NCBI GenBank assembly: GCA_033105485.1
Contig: CP136956.1
Coordinates: forward strand, 1,865,792 to 1,929,791
Source: LVI-A0039 sp033105485
GTDB lineage: Bacteria; Bacillota_I; Bacilli_A; UBA3375
Length of the DNA stretch: 64,000 bases
Reading direction: 5' to 3'
The notes below the pieces were generated by a model. It was given only the letters and a program-made list of their open reading frames with translations. It ran no database searches and had not been told where the DNA came from. The translations under genes were made by a program, and so were the position numbers. Below, piece after piece: positions 1 through 8,266 of this stretch. Positions within the stretch are counted from its first letter, which is position 1. Every line of letters starts with the position of its first letter.

Positions 1-1
1 A

Positions 2-247
2 CCAGATAATGTTTTCTATTATAAATCGGCATATAACATGGATCAAATGAAAATAATCGATTTAGTAGCAACAGCTCAAAAACACGTTGATCAAGGTATT
101 TCATTAGTGTTATTTGTTACTAATCAAAATACAACAGCTGATTTAGCTAAATATTATTATTACAGTTGGAAAAAAGGAATAAAATCGATATACTATATAC
201 GTACAAAGAATTTAAATATAGATGAATGTGAAAGTTGTAGTATTTAA
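2..247 (+). CDS. nrdE: Ribonucleotide reductase class Ib, alpha subunit (C-terminal fragment)
   Basis: Only the last 81 residues are inside the window; the gene runs off the left edge in frame 2. The fragment holds the family-typical SAYNMDQM segment, a short helix ending in YYYYSWKKGIKS, and the C-terminal redox pair in ECESCSI. In class Ib enzymes these two cysteines re-reduce the active site and are fed by NrdH. The neighbour nrdF starts 8 nt after the stop, so the two subunits are co-transcribed. The enzyme makes deoxyribonucleoside diphosphates for DNA synthesis. An nrdI gene, if present, must lie left of the window. Confidence 0.93.
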   Translation, partial: PDNVFYYKSAYNMDQMKIIDLVATAQKHVDQGISLVLFVTNQNTTADLAKYYYYSWKKGIKSIYYIRTKNLNIDECESCSI

Positions 248-255
248 GGAGACAT

Positions 256-1221
256 ATGAAGAAAGCAGTAAATTGGAATGACTTAGATGATCAGTTATAC
301 AAAGATTTTTGGGACCAAAATGTTCGCCAGTTTTGGGTAGATGAAGAAATCCCGGTTAGTGAAGATAAATTACTATGGGAAAGTGGTGAGATATCAGCAA
401 CAGAACGTGACACGTATGAAAAAATATTAGCAGGTTTAACGCTACTAGATACAGTTCAAGGTGGAGACGGAATGCCGAACATTGCAATGAAAACTGAAAA
501 TTTACATGCCAAAGCAGTGTTTACATTTCAAGCAATGATGGAGCAGATGCATGCTAAAAGTTATTCTACAATTTTTAGTACATTAAGTACAATGAGTAGA
601 ATTGATGAATTATTTGATTGGGTTCATGAAAATGACTTTATGCAGAAGAAAGCAGATATAGTAGATACGTATTATCAAAATATTGATTCGGAAGAAGACT
701 ATTATTTATCACTTGCTGCAAGTGTAATGTTAGAAACGTTCTTATTTTATTCTGGGTTCTTTTTCCCATTATACATGGCAGCTCAGGGAAAATTAATTAG
801 ATCAGGTGAAATTATAAATTTAATTATCCGTGATGAAGAAGTCCATGGGAAGTTCTCTGGAATTTTAGCGCAAAAGGAATTAGCGAAATTTGATGATCAA
901 ACGCAAAGGGAATTAAAGGCAAAAGTAGTTGGTCTATTAGAGAGCTTATACATGTTAGAAATTAGTTATACTAACGAATTGTATGATGAATTAGGTCTAG
1001 TAGAGGAAGTGTTAACATATGTAAAATACAACGCTGATCGTGCCCTAGAAAACTTAGGGATGGAAAAGTACTTCAATGTTGATAAAGATGAAGTTAATCC
1101 ATTAGTTATTAATGGAATTGATACTAATACTAAAAATCACGATTTCTTCTCAACAAAAGGAAATGGATATATCAAAAGTACTAATATCGCAGCAATTGAT
1201 GACGATGTATTTAATGTCTAA
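256..1221 (+). CDS. nrdF: Ribonucleotide reductase class Ib, beta subunit
   Basis: A 321-aa protein of normal length for the dimetal/tyrosyl-radical subunit. Visible family marks are the first metal ligand in LTLLDTVQ (D65), the helix with E..H in MMEQMHAKSYSTIF followed by the radical tyrosine region, and the second E..H pair in RDEEVHGKF. NrdF generates the radical that NrdE uses to reduce ribonucleotides. The start is the ATG 7 nt after a clean AAGGAG site. The gene ends the operon: a stem-loop with a T-run follows. Confidence 0.96.
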   Translation: MKKAVNWNDLDDQLYKDFWDQNVRQFWVDEEIPVSEDKLLWESGEISATERDTYEKILAGLTLLDTVQGGDGMPNIAMKTENLHAKAVFTFQAMMEQMHAKSYSTIFSTLSTMSRIDELFDWVHENDFMQKKADIVDTYYQNIDSEEDYYLSLAASVMLETFLFYSGFFFPLYMAAQGKLIRSGEIINLIIRDEEVHGKFSGILAQKELAKFDDQTQRELKAKVVGLLESLYMLEISYTNELYDELGLVEEVLTYVKYNADRALENLGMEKYFNVDKDEVNPLVINGIDTNTKNHDFFSTKGNGYIKSTNIAAIDDDVFNV

Positions 1222-1257
1222 AGCGTAACACTAAATTTATAAAAAATAGAAATATGA

Positions 1258-1292
1258 GTAGTCACGAGCCTAAAGTTGTTCGTGACTTTTTC
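1258..1292 (+). terminator. Rho-independent terminator after nrdF
   Basis: Perfect 8-bp stem AGTCACGA/TCGTGACT (1260-1267 with 1280-1287) followed by a T-rich run. It closes the nrdEF operon. The 180 nt between it and lemA hold a minor AGGGG/CCCCT hairpin at 1372-1388 and the lemA promoter; I see no gene there. Confidence 0.85.
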
Positions 1293-1415
1293 TAAGATTT
1301 TTAAAATGTATCCGATATACAAAATGACAAAGTAAAAGAAATGGTATCTTTAGCAATGTCGTATAACTTAAAGGGGAATGCAACCCCTCCCTCCATAGTT
1401 TTGTGCTCACGGAAA

Positions 1416-1453
1416 TTATTTATTAATATGATAATTGTTATATAATATAGGTA
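1416..1453 (+). promoter_or_regulatory. Promoter of lemA
   Basis: TATAAT at 1441-1446 with a poor -35 match (TTATTT, 1416-1421). The 17-nt string GTTATATAATATAGGTA at 1437-1453 recurs exactly in front of the DUF3137-like gene near 47.4 kb. Confidence 0.6.
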
Positions 1454-1475
1454 TAAAAATATAAAGGGGAAGTAT

Positions 1476-2024
1476 ATGTCAATTTTAATAGTTTTATTAG
1501 TAATTATTATTGTAGTAGTATTATGGGTGATTAGCGCTCAGAACAGATTAATGAGAGAGGAGCAAAATGTTTTTACAGAACGAAACAACGTTGAATTAGT
1601 TGTTGATCGTCGTTATAAAAATATAGAAGCTACAGTTAATTTAATGAAGGCGCATAATGCTGAAATTGCTAAGGCTTATGAGCGAATTACATCAATGCGT
1701 TCAGGAGTTAAACAAGAAAACGTTGAATCTTACGCAAATTTAGAAAAAGAGTTGCAAAATGTAGCTAGAAGTATTAATGTTCAAGTAGAAAGATATCCAG
1801 ATCTAGGACAATTCTTTGATGTAAACAAATTCCAAACAACAATGGCTCAACATGACCGTGATGTGGAGATGGCTAAGAAATTGTATAACCATGAGGTTGA
1901 GGAATACAATACATTAATTTTAACAATTCCATATTCACTATTAGCTGGAGGTCGCACTAAACATAACTACTGGGAAGTTATTGATGCTCAAACTAAAGAT
2001 GAATACATTCCAGAATTTAAGTAG
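1476..2024 (+). CDS. lemA: LemA family membrane protein
   Basis: 182 aa with one N-terminal membrane helix (about residues 3-20, ILIVLLVIIIVVVLWVI) followed by a helical cytosolic or extracytoplasmic domain. It carries the LemA signature: the basic VVDRRYKNIEATVNLMK stretch, and later YPDLGQF and the YNTLILTIP region. LemA proteins are widespread and their biochemical role is unsettled; in Listeria a homologue is the source of a presented peptide. The next gene is a membrane protein 5 nt downstream, matching the common LemA plus membrane-partner pair. The start follows AAAGGGG at good spacing. Confidence 0.88.
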   Translation: MSILIVLLVIIIVVVLWVISAQNRLMREEQNVFTERNNVELVVDRRYKNIEATVNLMKAHNAEIAKAYERITSMRSGVKQENVESYANLEKELQNVARSINVQVERYPDLGQFFDVNKFQTTMAQHDRDVEMAKKLYNHEVEEYNTLILTIPYSLLAGGRTKHNYWEVIDAQTKDEYIPEFK

Positions 2025-2029
2025 GGTAT

Positions 2030-2932
2030 ATGAAAGCACATGCGAATATATCATTTTACAATCTAGTAAATATTTTGTCTTTAGCAATTTTAATACCGAT
2101 TCAAGTCTTAAATTTTACACTGTGGTTTGATTCATATTATTGGCTAATTTCAGATGGTGATGATGCAATTGTTTTACTGTTTTGGCCACTTTTATTACTT
2201 TGGGGAATAATTGCTTTAAATCGAAAAATGATGAGAAGAGTTATTCATAAAGAAAATACAATGTTATATCAAGCCAACAATATCAATATTGATAATGAAA
2301 AAGATAATGGTCAGATACCACAAGATGGATTAGAGGCTTTACCTACAAGTAGTATTAGACAAGTGAGGCGAACAATGAAATTAGATACAACATTTTTTGG
2401 TGAACTTAATGATTTGGGAATCAAATATGCAGTAGATGATTTTAAGTACACCCTTTCATATAGACGAGGCGATGATACTCACTACGCTTATAATTTGTCT
2501 GGGAATGCATTAGTTGTTTCATCTGATCGAGTTGACTTTTGCGATAAATGGGTAGTTTTCATAAATCACAAAGTTCATATTAAAAGTTGTAAGTACCTAC
2601 AGCCGAACTATGAAAATATTAACTTGAAGAATAAAAGTTGTGATCTGTTATATTATGATCAAACGACAGCTGAGCAACTAGATAGAATTAAAAAAATAAT
2701 AAATGCTAATGGTGATTTATTTGGTCGAGATGATGATGTAATTGTTCTATTTAAAGAAAATATGTTTATTTATATTACGACTAAAAATCATAAGTTTAAA
2801 GTGAAGCTACCATTTATTATTCATAAAATGAAATATGATTCGATAGTGTCAGAGCAAAAAGCCCAAGTTTATAGGTTCAATCAATTTCTAACAAATATTT
2901 CACGAGTAATTGATGGTTCGGAAATCGACTAA
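2030..2932 (+). CDS. Membrane protein, possibly DUF3137-like, partner of LemA
   Basis: 300 aa with two N-terminal membrane helices (about 10-30 and 45-65), then a soluble domain of alternating strands and helices. I recognise no catalytic motif. Genes next to lemA in Bacillota often encode DUF3137 membrane proteins of this size and layout, and a second gene of the same length near 47.4 kb shares the layout and promoter core; that assignment is inference. It starts 5 nt after the lemA stop with only a weak ribosome site, so translational coupling is likely. Confidence 0.5.
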   Translation: MKAHANISFYNLVNILSLAILIPIQVLNFTLWFDSYYWLISDGDDAIVLLFWPLLLLWGIIALNRKMMRRVIHKENTMLYQANNINIDNEKDNGQIPQDGLEALPTSSIRQVRRTMKLDTTFFGELNDLGIKYAVDDFKYTLSYRRGDDTHYAYNLSGNALVVSSDRVDFCDKWVVFINHKVHIKSCKYLQPNYENINLKNKSCDLLYYDQTTAEQLDRIKKIINANGDLFGRDDDVIVLFKENMFIYITTKNHKFKVKLPFIIHKMKYDSIVSEQKAQVYRFNQFLTNISRVIDGSEID

Positions 2933-2964
2933 TTGAAAACAGGTTTAAGATAATTTTGAAAAAG

Positions 2965-2999
2965 AAAATAAGACCCTTTTTATAAGGTCTTATTTTTTT
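2965..2999. terminator. Bidirectional terminator between convergent genes
   Basis: 9-bp stem AATAAGACC/GGTCTTATT (2967-2975 with 2986-2994) with a T-run on the plus side and an A-run on the other side. It serves both the lemA operon and the minus-strand gene, whose stop codon lies in the stem. Confidence 0.85.
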
Positions 3000-3409
3000 A
3001 AATATTTGCTAGCTTGTTTAAACATTAAATCAAAATCGTCCTCATACTGTAGCCAAAAGATTTGACCATCATGATCATAGAATTGAACTAATGAGTGAGC
3101 AATATAAAGATTACGTGGAAGCTTTAGATCGTGTTCCTCATAAAATTCAACGAAACTATCTTTAATACGTCGAGGGAAATAACCTGCTTTAACACGGTCT
3201 AATAACTGGTATAACTCGTCATTTTCTAAGTGTTCGTATTTCATATGGTTTACTAATGAATGAATATGAATGTGTTTTTTCTCACCATGCTTGTTATAGT
3301 ATACAAAGTTCCCAGTTAAAATATTATATTTAACTTCTGAAACATTGTATCTTTTTTCAAGCCCAAGTAGAATGTTTTCGTCTCTTAAGTTGAATGTAGT
3401 CATTGTCAT
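2990..3409 (-). CDS. Conserved hypothetical protein
   Basis: 139 aa, soluble, no signal peptide or membrane helix. It is rich in aromatic and charged residues with a HIHIHSL string near residue 47 and a C-terminal FWLQYEDDFDLMF segment. I do not recognise the family. It is a single-gene unit on the minus strand with a strong AGGAGG site 7 nt before the first ATG (a second ATG follows two codons later). It diverges from the next gene; their promoters must lie in the 95 nt between them. Confidence 0.6.
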   Translation of the reverse strand: MTMTTFNLRDENILLGLEKRYNVSEVKYNILTGNFVYYNKHGEKKHIHIHSLVNHMKYEHLENDELYQLLDRVKAGYFPRRIKDSFVEFYEEHDLKLPRNLYIAHSLVQFYDHDGQIFWLQYEDDFDLMFKQASKYLKK

Positions 3410-3456
3410 AATGGTACCTCCTATAAATTTTATACTTCTATTTTAACACTTCATTG

Positions 3457-3462
3457 TATAAT
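3457..3462 (+). promoter_or_regulatory. -10 box of the 3505 gene
   Basis: TATAAT preceded by ATTG; no convincing -35. It lies 42 nt before the start codon in the divergent intergenic region. Confidence 0.55.
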
Positions 3463-3504
3463 AGAGGTTAAGGTAAGGGTAAAGAAAATGAAACAGGTGA
3501 GAAA

Positions 3505-4008
3505 ATGAATTTACTTATATTAATGGAAGAGGAAAAATATTTGCCGATTGTTAAGTCGATTGAGAGCAATGAGTTAATCAATTGTCAAGTTAGTAATATC
3601 GATTTTAATTTAGATAACGCAATTAGGAAGTCAGAAGTCATTCTTTTTTTAGGTGAAGGTGATGGATACAATTTTTTAAAATCTGAGTATGAGAATTTAC
3701 TTGCAACTAAGTTGATAATAACTACTACGAAAACAGGTAATACTCCATTTGAGATTGAAAGCTTAATTTATGATGGAGTTGTCGTTTGTCGTGTTATGTC
3801 TGGAAACGAAGAATTACGTTCAGTTATAATTGAAGTTATTGGAAAAGTATTTGATCGTACATTAGGACAACTAATTACTGATGAATCGACATATGAGCTA
3901 AATATTAAGAGTGTTAATGAGCTGTTATCAGATATCCAGCAGATCATCACAAATCAAGAATTACCAACCCACATCGTTCAACAGCTAATAGAATCATACA
4001 AAATATAG
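3505..4008 (+). CDS. Hypothetical protein
   Basis: 167 aa, soluble. The N-terminal 110 residues look like an alternating strand-helix fold (LLILMEEEKYL, VILFLGEGDGYNF, LIITTTKTGNTP), reminiscent of a receiver or Rossmann-type domain, but I cannot name a family and see no phosphoacceptor set. The last 50 residues are helical. It has its own promoter and terminator, so it is a monocistronic gene between a minus-strand gene and sstT. The ATG follows AGGTGAGAAA. Confidence 0.55.
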   Translation: MNLLILMEEEKYLPIVKSIESNELINCQVSNIDFNLDNAIRKSEVILFLGEGDGYNFLKSEYENLLATKLIITTTKTGNTPFEIESLIYDGVVVCRVMSGNEELRSVIIEVIGKVFDRTLGQLITDESTYELNIKSVNELLSDIQQIITNQELPTHIVQQLIESYKI

Positions 4009-4011
4009 TTT

Positions 4012-4052
4012 AAAAAGATATAAACACATTTGTGATTTGTATCTTTTCTTTA
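4012..4052 (+). terminator. Terminator after the 3505 gene
   Basis: Stem AAAAGATA (4013-4020) with TATCTTTT (4040-4047), extended inside by CACA/TGTG, followed by TTTCTTT. Confidence 0.7.
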
Positions 4053-4068
4053 ACATTTGTCAAGAAAA

Positions 4069-4099
4069 AAGACAAGAGACCAACGGTTGGTGTTATAAT
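4069..4099 (+). promoter_or_regulatory. Promoter of sstT with a palindrome in the spacer
   Basis: Extended -10 TGTTATAAT (box at 4094-4099) with a weak -35-like AAGACA at 4069-4074. A perfect 13-nt palindrome, ACCAACGGTTGGT, sits at 4079-4091 between the two boxes and would suit a repressor operator. Confidence 0.6.
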
Positions 4100-4116
4100 A
4101 CTAGCAAGGAGTTGTT

Positions 4117-5367
4117 ATGAAAAAAATTTTAGAATTAAACTTAGTAGTACAAATTATTATTGGGATGGTAGCCGGTATTGTCCTTGCTGTTTTAAGAACA
4201 ACAGTTTTAGAAACAATACAGATCGGTAGTGCACTTGATGTCTTGACAGTTTTTGGTTCACTATTCACAGGTGCTTTAAAAGCAGTGGCGCCAATCTTAG
4301 TATTCTTTTTAATTATTAATACGATTGCTGGACATGAAGGTGGAAACTATAAAAGTATGGCGGGAATTTTAAAATTATACGTAATTGGTACTTTTGTAGC
4401 GGCACTTATTGCAGTTGCTATAAGCTTTCTTCACCCAGTAACAATTATCTTTCCTGGTGAAGTTGCAGCAGATGCAGCTGCTTCAGCGCCAGAGTCTTTA
4501 ACTGATGTATTTTCAACTATACTTGGGAATATTGTAGATAACCCAGTTAACGCCTTAGCTACAGCAAATTATTTAGGTATCTTATCTTGGGCAATATTAT
4601 TTGGTATTATGTTAAAATCGGCTGGAACAGCAACAAAAACAGTGCTTAGTGATTTATCAGATGCAATGATGAAGGTCGTTAAATTAATTATTGCTTTTGC
4701 TCCAATCGGGATTATGGGATTAATTTACCAAAGTGTTGCAGAAGTTGGGATTGATGGAATTATTACATATACATCATTACTTATTAATTTACTTGGAGCT
4801 ATGTTTATCCTTGCATTTATTGTAAATCCGCTAATTACATATTTCTATACTAAAGAGAATCCGTATCCATTAGTATTTACATGTCTAAAAGAAAGTGGAC
4901 TTACAGCATTCTTTACAAGAAGTTCAGCTGCCAATATACCAGTTAACATCTCACTAGCAAAAAAATTAGATGTAGATAGTGAAATTTATAATTTATCAAT
5001 TCCATTAGGATCAACGATTAACATGGGTGGGGCCGCAATTACAATCACAACTTTAACTTTAGCAACTGCTCATACAGTTGGAATTGATGTTACATTCCCA
5101 ATGGCATTAATTCTATCAGTTCTAGCAACATTAAGTGCATGTGGAGCAAGTGGTGTAAGTGGTGGTTCTCTATTATTAATTCCATTAGCGTGCAGTTTAT
5201 TTGGTATCAGTGCGGATGTCGCTGCTCAAGTTGTTAGTGTTGGATTTATTATTAGTGTAATTCAAGATTCTTGTGAAACAGGATTAAATTCTTCGTCTGA
5301 TATTTTATATACAACAATTGTTGATAGAAGAGCAAAAAGAATTGAAAACCAAGAAACAGGCTTTTAG
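4117..5367 (+). CDS. sstT: Serine/threonine:Na+ symporter
   Basis: 416 aa, a multi-span inner membrane transporter of the dicarboxylate/amino acid:cation symporter family. SstT-type marks are the serine-rich hairpin in TRSSAANIPVNI, the NMGGAAITI substrate/sodium motif, the second hairpin with SACGASGVSGGSLLL, and the terminal QDSCETGLNSSSD. It imports serine and threonine with sodium. Length matches the family (about 400-415). The start is the ATG after AAGGAG; an earlier overlapping reading in another frame is spurious. It is a single-gene unit with its own promoter and terminator. Confidence 0.93.
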   Translation: MKKILELNLVVQIIIGMVAGIVLAVLRTTVLETIQIGSALDVLTVFGSLFTGALKAVAPILVFFLIINTIAGHEGGNYKSMAGILKLYVIGTFVAALIAVAISFLHPVTIIFPGEVAADAAASAPESLTDVFSTILGNIVDNPVNALATANYLGILSWAILFGIMLKSAGTATKTVLSDLSDAMMKVVKLIIAFAPIGIMGLIYQSVAEVGIDGIITYTSLLINLLGAMFILAFIVNPLITYFYTKENPYPLVFTCLKESGLTAFFTRSSAANIPVNISLAKKLDVDSEIYNLSIPLGSTINMGGAAITITTLTLATAHTVGIDVTFPMALILSVLATLSACGASGVSGGSLLLIPLACSLFGISADVAAQVVSVGFIISVIQDSCETGLNSSSDILYTTIVDRRAKRIENQETGF

Positions 5368-5383
5368 TCTGTTTTTCTTTTTT
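5351..5383 (+). terminator. Terminator after sstT
   Basis: AAACAG/CTGTTT stem with the sstT stop codon in the loop, followed by a long T-rich run. Confidence 0.75.
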
Positions 5384-5413
5384 GAAAAAAGATAAGTATT
5401 TCATAACTATTTA

Positions 5414-5422
5414 TGCTATAAT
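5414..5422 (+). promoter_or_regulatory. Promoter of rplS
   Basis: Perfect extended -10 TGCTATAAT; no good -35. It sits 76 nt before the rplS start, leaving room for a transcribed leader. Confidence 0.7.
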
Positions 5423-5440
5423 ATCATGGTAAAAAAATAG

Positions 5441-5485
5441 ATAGTGTTTTCCTCTGGTTGGAATTGGTAATTAAGAGAGCACTTT
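5441..5485 (+). ncRNA. Probable ribosomal protein L19 leader
   Basis: The leader folds as AGTGT (from 5443) paired with GCACT (to 5483), with an inner CTCT/AGAG helix and an internal loop. A structured autoregulatory leader in front of rplS is a known low-GC Gram-positive element (L19 leader family). The match is by position and stem shape only; a covariance-model scan would settle it. Confidence 0.5.
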
Positions 5486-5497
5486 AAAGGAGCAGAT

Positions 5498-5845
5498 ATG
5501 CAAAACAAATTAATTGAAAGTATTACTAGTAAGCAATTAAGAACTGACTTACCAGATTTCCGAGTTGGAGATACTGTAAACGTTGACGTACGTATCGTTG
5601 AAGGTGAAAAATCAAGAATTCAAAAATTCGAAGGTGTAGTAATCGGACGTCGTGGTTCAGGTGTAAGCGAAAGCTTCACAGTTAGAAAAATTTCTAACGG
5701 TGTAGGTGTGGAAAGAGTATTCCCATTAAACTCACCAAACGTTTCAAGTTTAACTGTAACTCGTAAAGGTAAAGTTAGAAGAGCAAAATTATACTACTTA
5801 CGCGAAAGAAGTGGTAAAGCTGCGAGAATTAAAGAAAGACGATAA
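5498..5845 (+). CDS. rplS: 50S ribosomal protein L19
   Basis: 115 aa, the normal L19 length. Typical motifs are FRVGDTVNVDVRIVEG, the RIQKFEGVVIGRRG loop, GVGVERVFPLNSP and the basic tail KLYYLRERSGKAARIKER. L19 sits at the interface of the two ribosomal subunits. It starts after AAAGGAG and is flanked by its own promoter, leader and terminator. In many Bacilli rplS is followed by rbgA and rnhB, as here. Confidence 0.97.
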   Translation: MQNKLIESITSKQLRTDLPDFRVGDTVNVDVRIVEGEKSRIQKFEGVVIGRRGSGVSESFTVRKISNGVGVERVFPLNSPNVSSLTVTRKGKVRRAKLYYLRERSGKAARIKERR

Positions 5846-5853
5846 TCGCAATC

Positions 5854-5889
5854 AAAAGAAGTCAATGAAAATTGACTTTCTTTTTTTTA
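5854..5889 (+). terminator. Terminator after rplS
   Basis: AAAAGAAGTCAAT paired with ATTGACTTTCTTTT around a GAAA loop, then a T-run. Confidence 0.9.
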
Positions 5890-5904
5890 ATGACTAATAT
5901 AAGT

Positions 5905-5910
5905 TATAAT
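5905..5910 (+). promoter_or_regulatory. -10 box of the rbgA operon
   Basis: TATAAT in AAGTTATAATATACT, 20 nt before the rbgA start; no clear -35. Confidence 0.6.
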
Positions 5911-5929
5911 ATACTAGGAAGTAGGTAAT

Positions 5930-6799
5930 ATGAGTAAACAAATACAATGGTATCCTGGACACATGTTCAAGGCAAAGAAAGAAATTATCGCGCAACTAAA
6001 GACAATCGACTTAGTTGTAGAAATAATTGATGCGCGTGTTCCTTTATCATCACACAATGAAATGTTAGAAGAAATAACACAATACAAACCTAAATTAATT
6101 GTTTTTTCTAAAGCGGATTTAGTTAATCCAGCGGAATTAAAAAAATATAAAGAGCACTATGAAAATCTTGGGTATACAACTATCGAAGCTAACTTAAAAA
6201 ATGCACAAGGTAATACAAAAGTTAAAAAGAAAATTCAAGAAGTTTCTAAACATATAACTGATAAATATCAAGCAAAAGGTATTAACAAAGTAATTAGAGT
6301 CTTAGTTATGGGGATGCCTAATGTTGGTAAGTCAACATTCATAAACTTTATGTTAAACAGTAAGAAAACTAAAATTGGAAATAGACCTGGTGTTACAAGA
6401 CAACAACAGTGGGTTAGATTAGATCGTGATATTGAGTTATTAGATACTCCTGGTATCTTAGTACCAAAGATTAGCAACGAAGCTAGTGGATTTAATTTAG
6501 TTTTATGTTCTTTAATCAAAGATGAGGTTGTACCTAAAGATGATGTGGCAGTATATATGCTAAATTACTTAGTGAAAAATCATCCAGCAGTTTTAAAGTC
6601 AAGATACGGTCTTGTTATTGAAGATGTTGAAGATATTGATTATGAACAAGTATATGAAACAATCGCTAGACGTATTGGTGCGCTTATGCGTGGAAATGAA
6701 GCAGACTATGAGCGTGTAACTAACGTAATTATTAATGACTTCAGAAATCAAAAATTTGGAAATTTAATTTTAGATGAACAACTTAAGACAACTGTATAA
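5930..6799 (+). CDS. rbgA: Ribosome biogenesis GTPase RbgA (YlqF)
   Basis: 289 aa with circularly permuted GTPase motifs in the order typical of YlqF: G4-like FSKADLV near residue 63, then the G1 P-loop GMPNVGKSTF near 127, a switch region GNRPGVTR, and G3 DTPG near 175. The N-terminal WYPGHMFKAKKE motif is diagnostic. RbgA helps late assembly of the 50S subunit in low-GC Gram-positives. It heads a run of four overlapping or abutting genes through rmuC. Confidence 0.96.
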   Translation: MSKQIQWYPGHMFKAKKEIIAQLKTIDLVVEIIDARVPLSSHNEMLEEITQYKPKLIVFSKADLVNPAELKKYKEHYENLGYTTIEANLKNAQGNTKVKKKIQEVSKHITDKYQAKGINKVIRVLVMGMPNVGKSTFINFMLNSKKTKIGNRPGVTRQQQWVRLDRDIELLDTPGILVPKISNEASGFNLVLCSLIKDEVVPKDDVAVYMLNYLVKNHPAVLKSRYGLVIEDVEDIDYEQVYETIARRIGALMRGNEADYERVTNVIINDFRNQKFGNLILDEQLKTTV

Positions 6800-7400
6800 A
6801 GAAAAAAACAAATATGAAGCGGACTTACTAGCTTCAGGATTTAAATTTATTGCTGGTGTTGATGAAGTTGGTCGCGGTCCATTAGCGGGACCTGTTACAG
6901 TTGCAGCCGTTATATTAGATCCAAAGAAACCAATATATGGGCTAAAGGATTCTAAGAAACTCTCAAGCAAAAAGATTGAAGAATTATCAAATCAAATTAA
7001 ACAAGATGCATTAGCATATGCGATTGTATCAGCTACACCATCAACAATTGATAAAATAGGAATTAGTGTAGCTATCCATAAATGTATGAGGACTGCAATT
7101 AGAAAACTAAGTATAACACCAGACTATGTCTTGATAGATCATGAATATTTGAAGTTCAATAAAATTGAATCAAAAGCGATTACTAAAGGTGATGACAATA
7201 GTAATAGTATTGCAGCAGCTTCAATTATAGCCAAATATGCACGCGATACAAAAATGGAAAAACTTGGTATAAAGTATCCTGAATATGGTTTTGAAAATCA
7301 TGTAGGGTATGGTACCAAGCATCATCGAGAAACAATCGAAAAACTTGGACCAATACCAAATGTCCATAGGTATTCGTTTAAGCCTATAAGGAAGGATTAG
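6774..7400 (+). CDS. rnhB: Ribonuclease HII
   Basis: 208 aa. The catalytic core is plain: VDEVGRGPLAGPV (first acidic pair), DSKKLSSKK, the VLIDH aspartate and the DD.NSNSIAAASIIAK region, then YGTKHH. RNase HII removes ribonucleotides from DNA and RNA in RNA-DNA hybrids. The gene begins inside rbgA (26-nt overlap) with almost no ribosome site, so translation probably depends on coupling. The protein lacks the long N-terminal extension of some Bacilli but has the full catalytic domain. Confidence 0.94.
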   Translation: MNNLRQLYKEKNKYEADLLASGFKFIAGVDEVGRGPLAGPVTVAAVILDPKKPIYGLKDSKKLSSKKIEELSNQIKQDALAYAIVSATPSTIDKIGISVAIHKCMRTAIRKLSITPDYVLIDHEYLKFNKIESKAITKGDDNSNSIAAASIIAKYARDTKMEKLGIKYPEYGFENHVGYGTKHHRETIEKLGPIPNVHRYSFKPIRKD

Positions 7401-7402
7401 CT

Positions 7403-8266
7403 ATGAAATATTTATATAGTACTGTATTATTCATTATATTTTTATTTGTATTGACAACAGTCATTGACTTCAATTATGTCCAAGAAGTTGAAAATGTTGA
7501 TATGGATGGAAATAACATTTCAAAGATAGTTGTTGACATTGACGATGCCAATGTATCGCTATCAAGTACAGTCGATAAGGATATTAAAATTGAGCACTTA
7601 TATAGCCAGTCACAATATGAAACATCGAATTTATATACTTACCAAGAAGGAGATATTCTATACGTAAATGAATATCCTTATAATAAAACAAACCTTATTA
7701 CAAAAAAAGAAACAATTAATATTTATATACCGGAAGAATATGAATTTGATGAGATTGATGTGACAACTGAGAGTGGAGAAATTAATGTTGATAGTTTGAA
7801 AACAGGTATTTTTAAAGTTATGTCAAATACTGGGAACATAGATATTGCCAACTTAAATGCTAATAAAATTGGTATTAGTGGTGACCAATTGGGTGTGAAT
7901 GTATCAAATATAGTAGCGAAAGAATTTAATGCAAGTATAGCGAAATCACAATTTACAATCTCAAATTCAATTGTTAATTCTTTAAAAGTAGAAAATGCTC
8001 AAACATCAAAAGTCAACGTGTCGAAACTAGTTGCGGAGGATGTAACTGTTGTTGGTGAAAATACAGATGTTAATTTAAAATTAAATGAGGGAATTGGCTA
8101 TAAAATTATTAGTAATTTACAAATTGGTAATCCTCGATTAACGGTTGAAGATGATGGGTATTCGTATTTAGAAAATAATTTAAAGAAAGCTACAACGTAC
8201 AATTTAAAAGATGTACAAAGTGTATCTATTAATTTTGAAACATTAGCGGAGGATACAGATGAGTAA
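7403..8266 (+). CDS. Membrane-anchored DUF4097-like beta-strand protein
   Basis: 287 aa: one N-terminal membrane anchor (about residues 4-22) followed by an extracytoplasmic domain of short repeated strands with patterns such as VDIDDANVSL, VTTESGEINVDSL and SNTGNIDIANL. This is the look of the DUF4097 'putative adhesin' fold, a parallel beta-helix-like repeat. No lipobox and no cell-wall sorting motif. It lies between rnhB and rmuC with 2-nt spacing on one side and an 8-nt overlap on the other. Function is unknown; the family call is moderate. Confidence 0.6.
   Translation: MKYLYSTVLFIIFLFVLTTVIDFNYVQEVENVDMDGNNISKIVVDIDDANVSLSSTVDKDIKIEHLYSQSQYETSNLYTYQEGDILYVNEYPYNKTNLITKKETINIYIPEEYEFDEIDVTTESGEINVDSLKTGIFKVMSNTGNIDIANLNANKIGISGDQLGVNVSNIVAKEFNASIAKSQFTISNSIVNSLKVENAQTSKVNVSKLVAEDVTVVGENTDVNLKLNEGIGYKIISNLQIGNPRLTVEDDGYSYLENNLKKATTYNLKDVQSVSINFETLAEDTDE

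Noticed and set aside
1293..1415. Small gene or regulatory RNA between nrdF and lemA
   Set aside because: Only a weak 5-bp hairpin and no ribosome site with a sensible frame; nothing supportable.
4032..4229. 65-aa plus-strand frame before sstT
   Set aside because: It crosses a terminator and the sstT promoter and has no ribosome site; it is an out-of-frame shadow of sstT.
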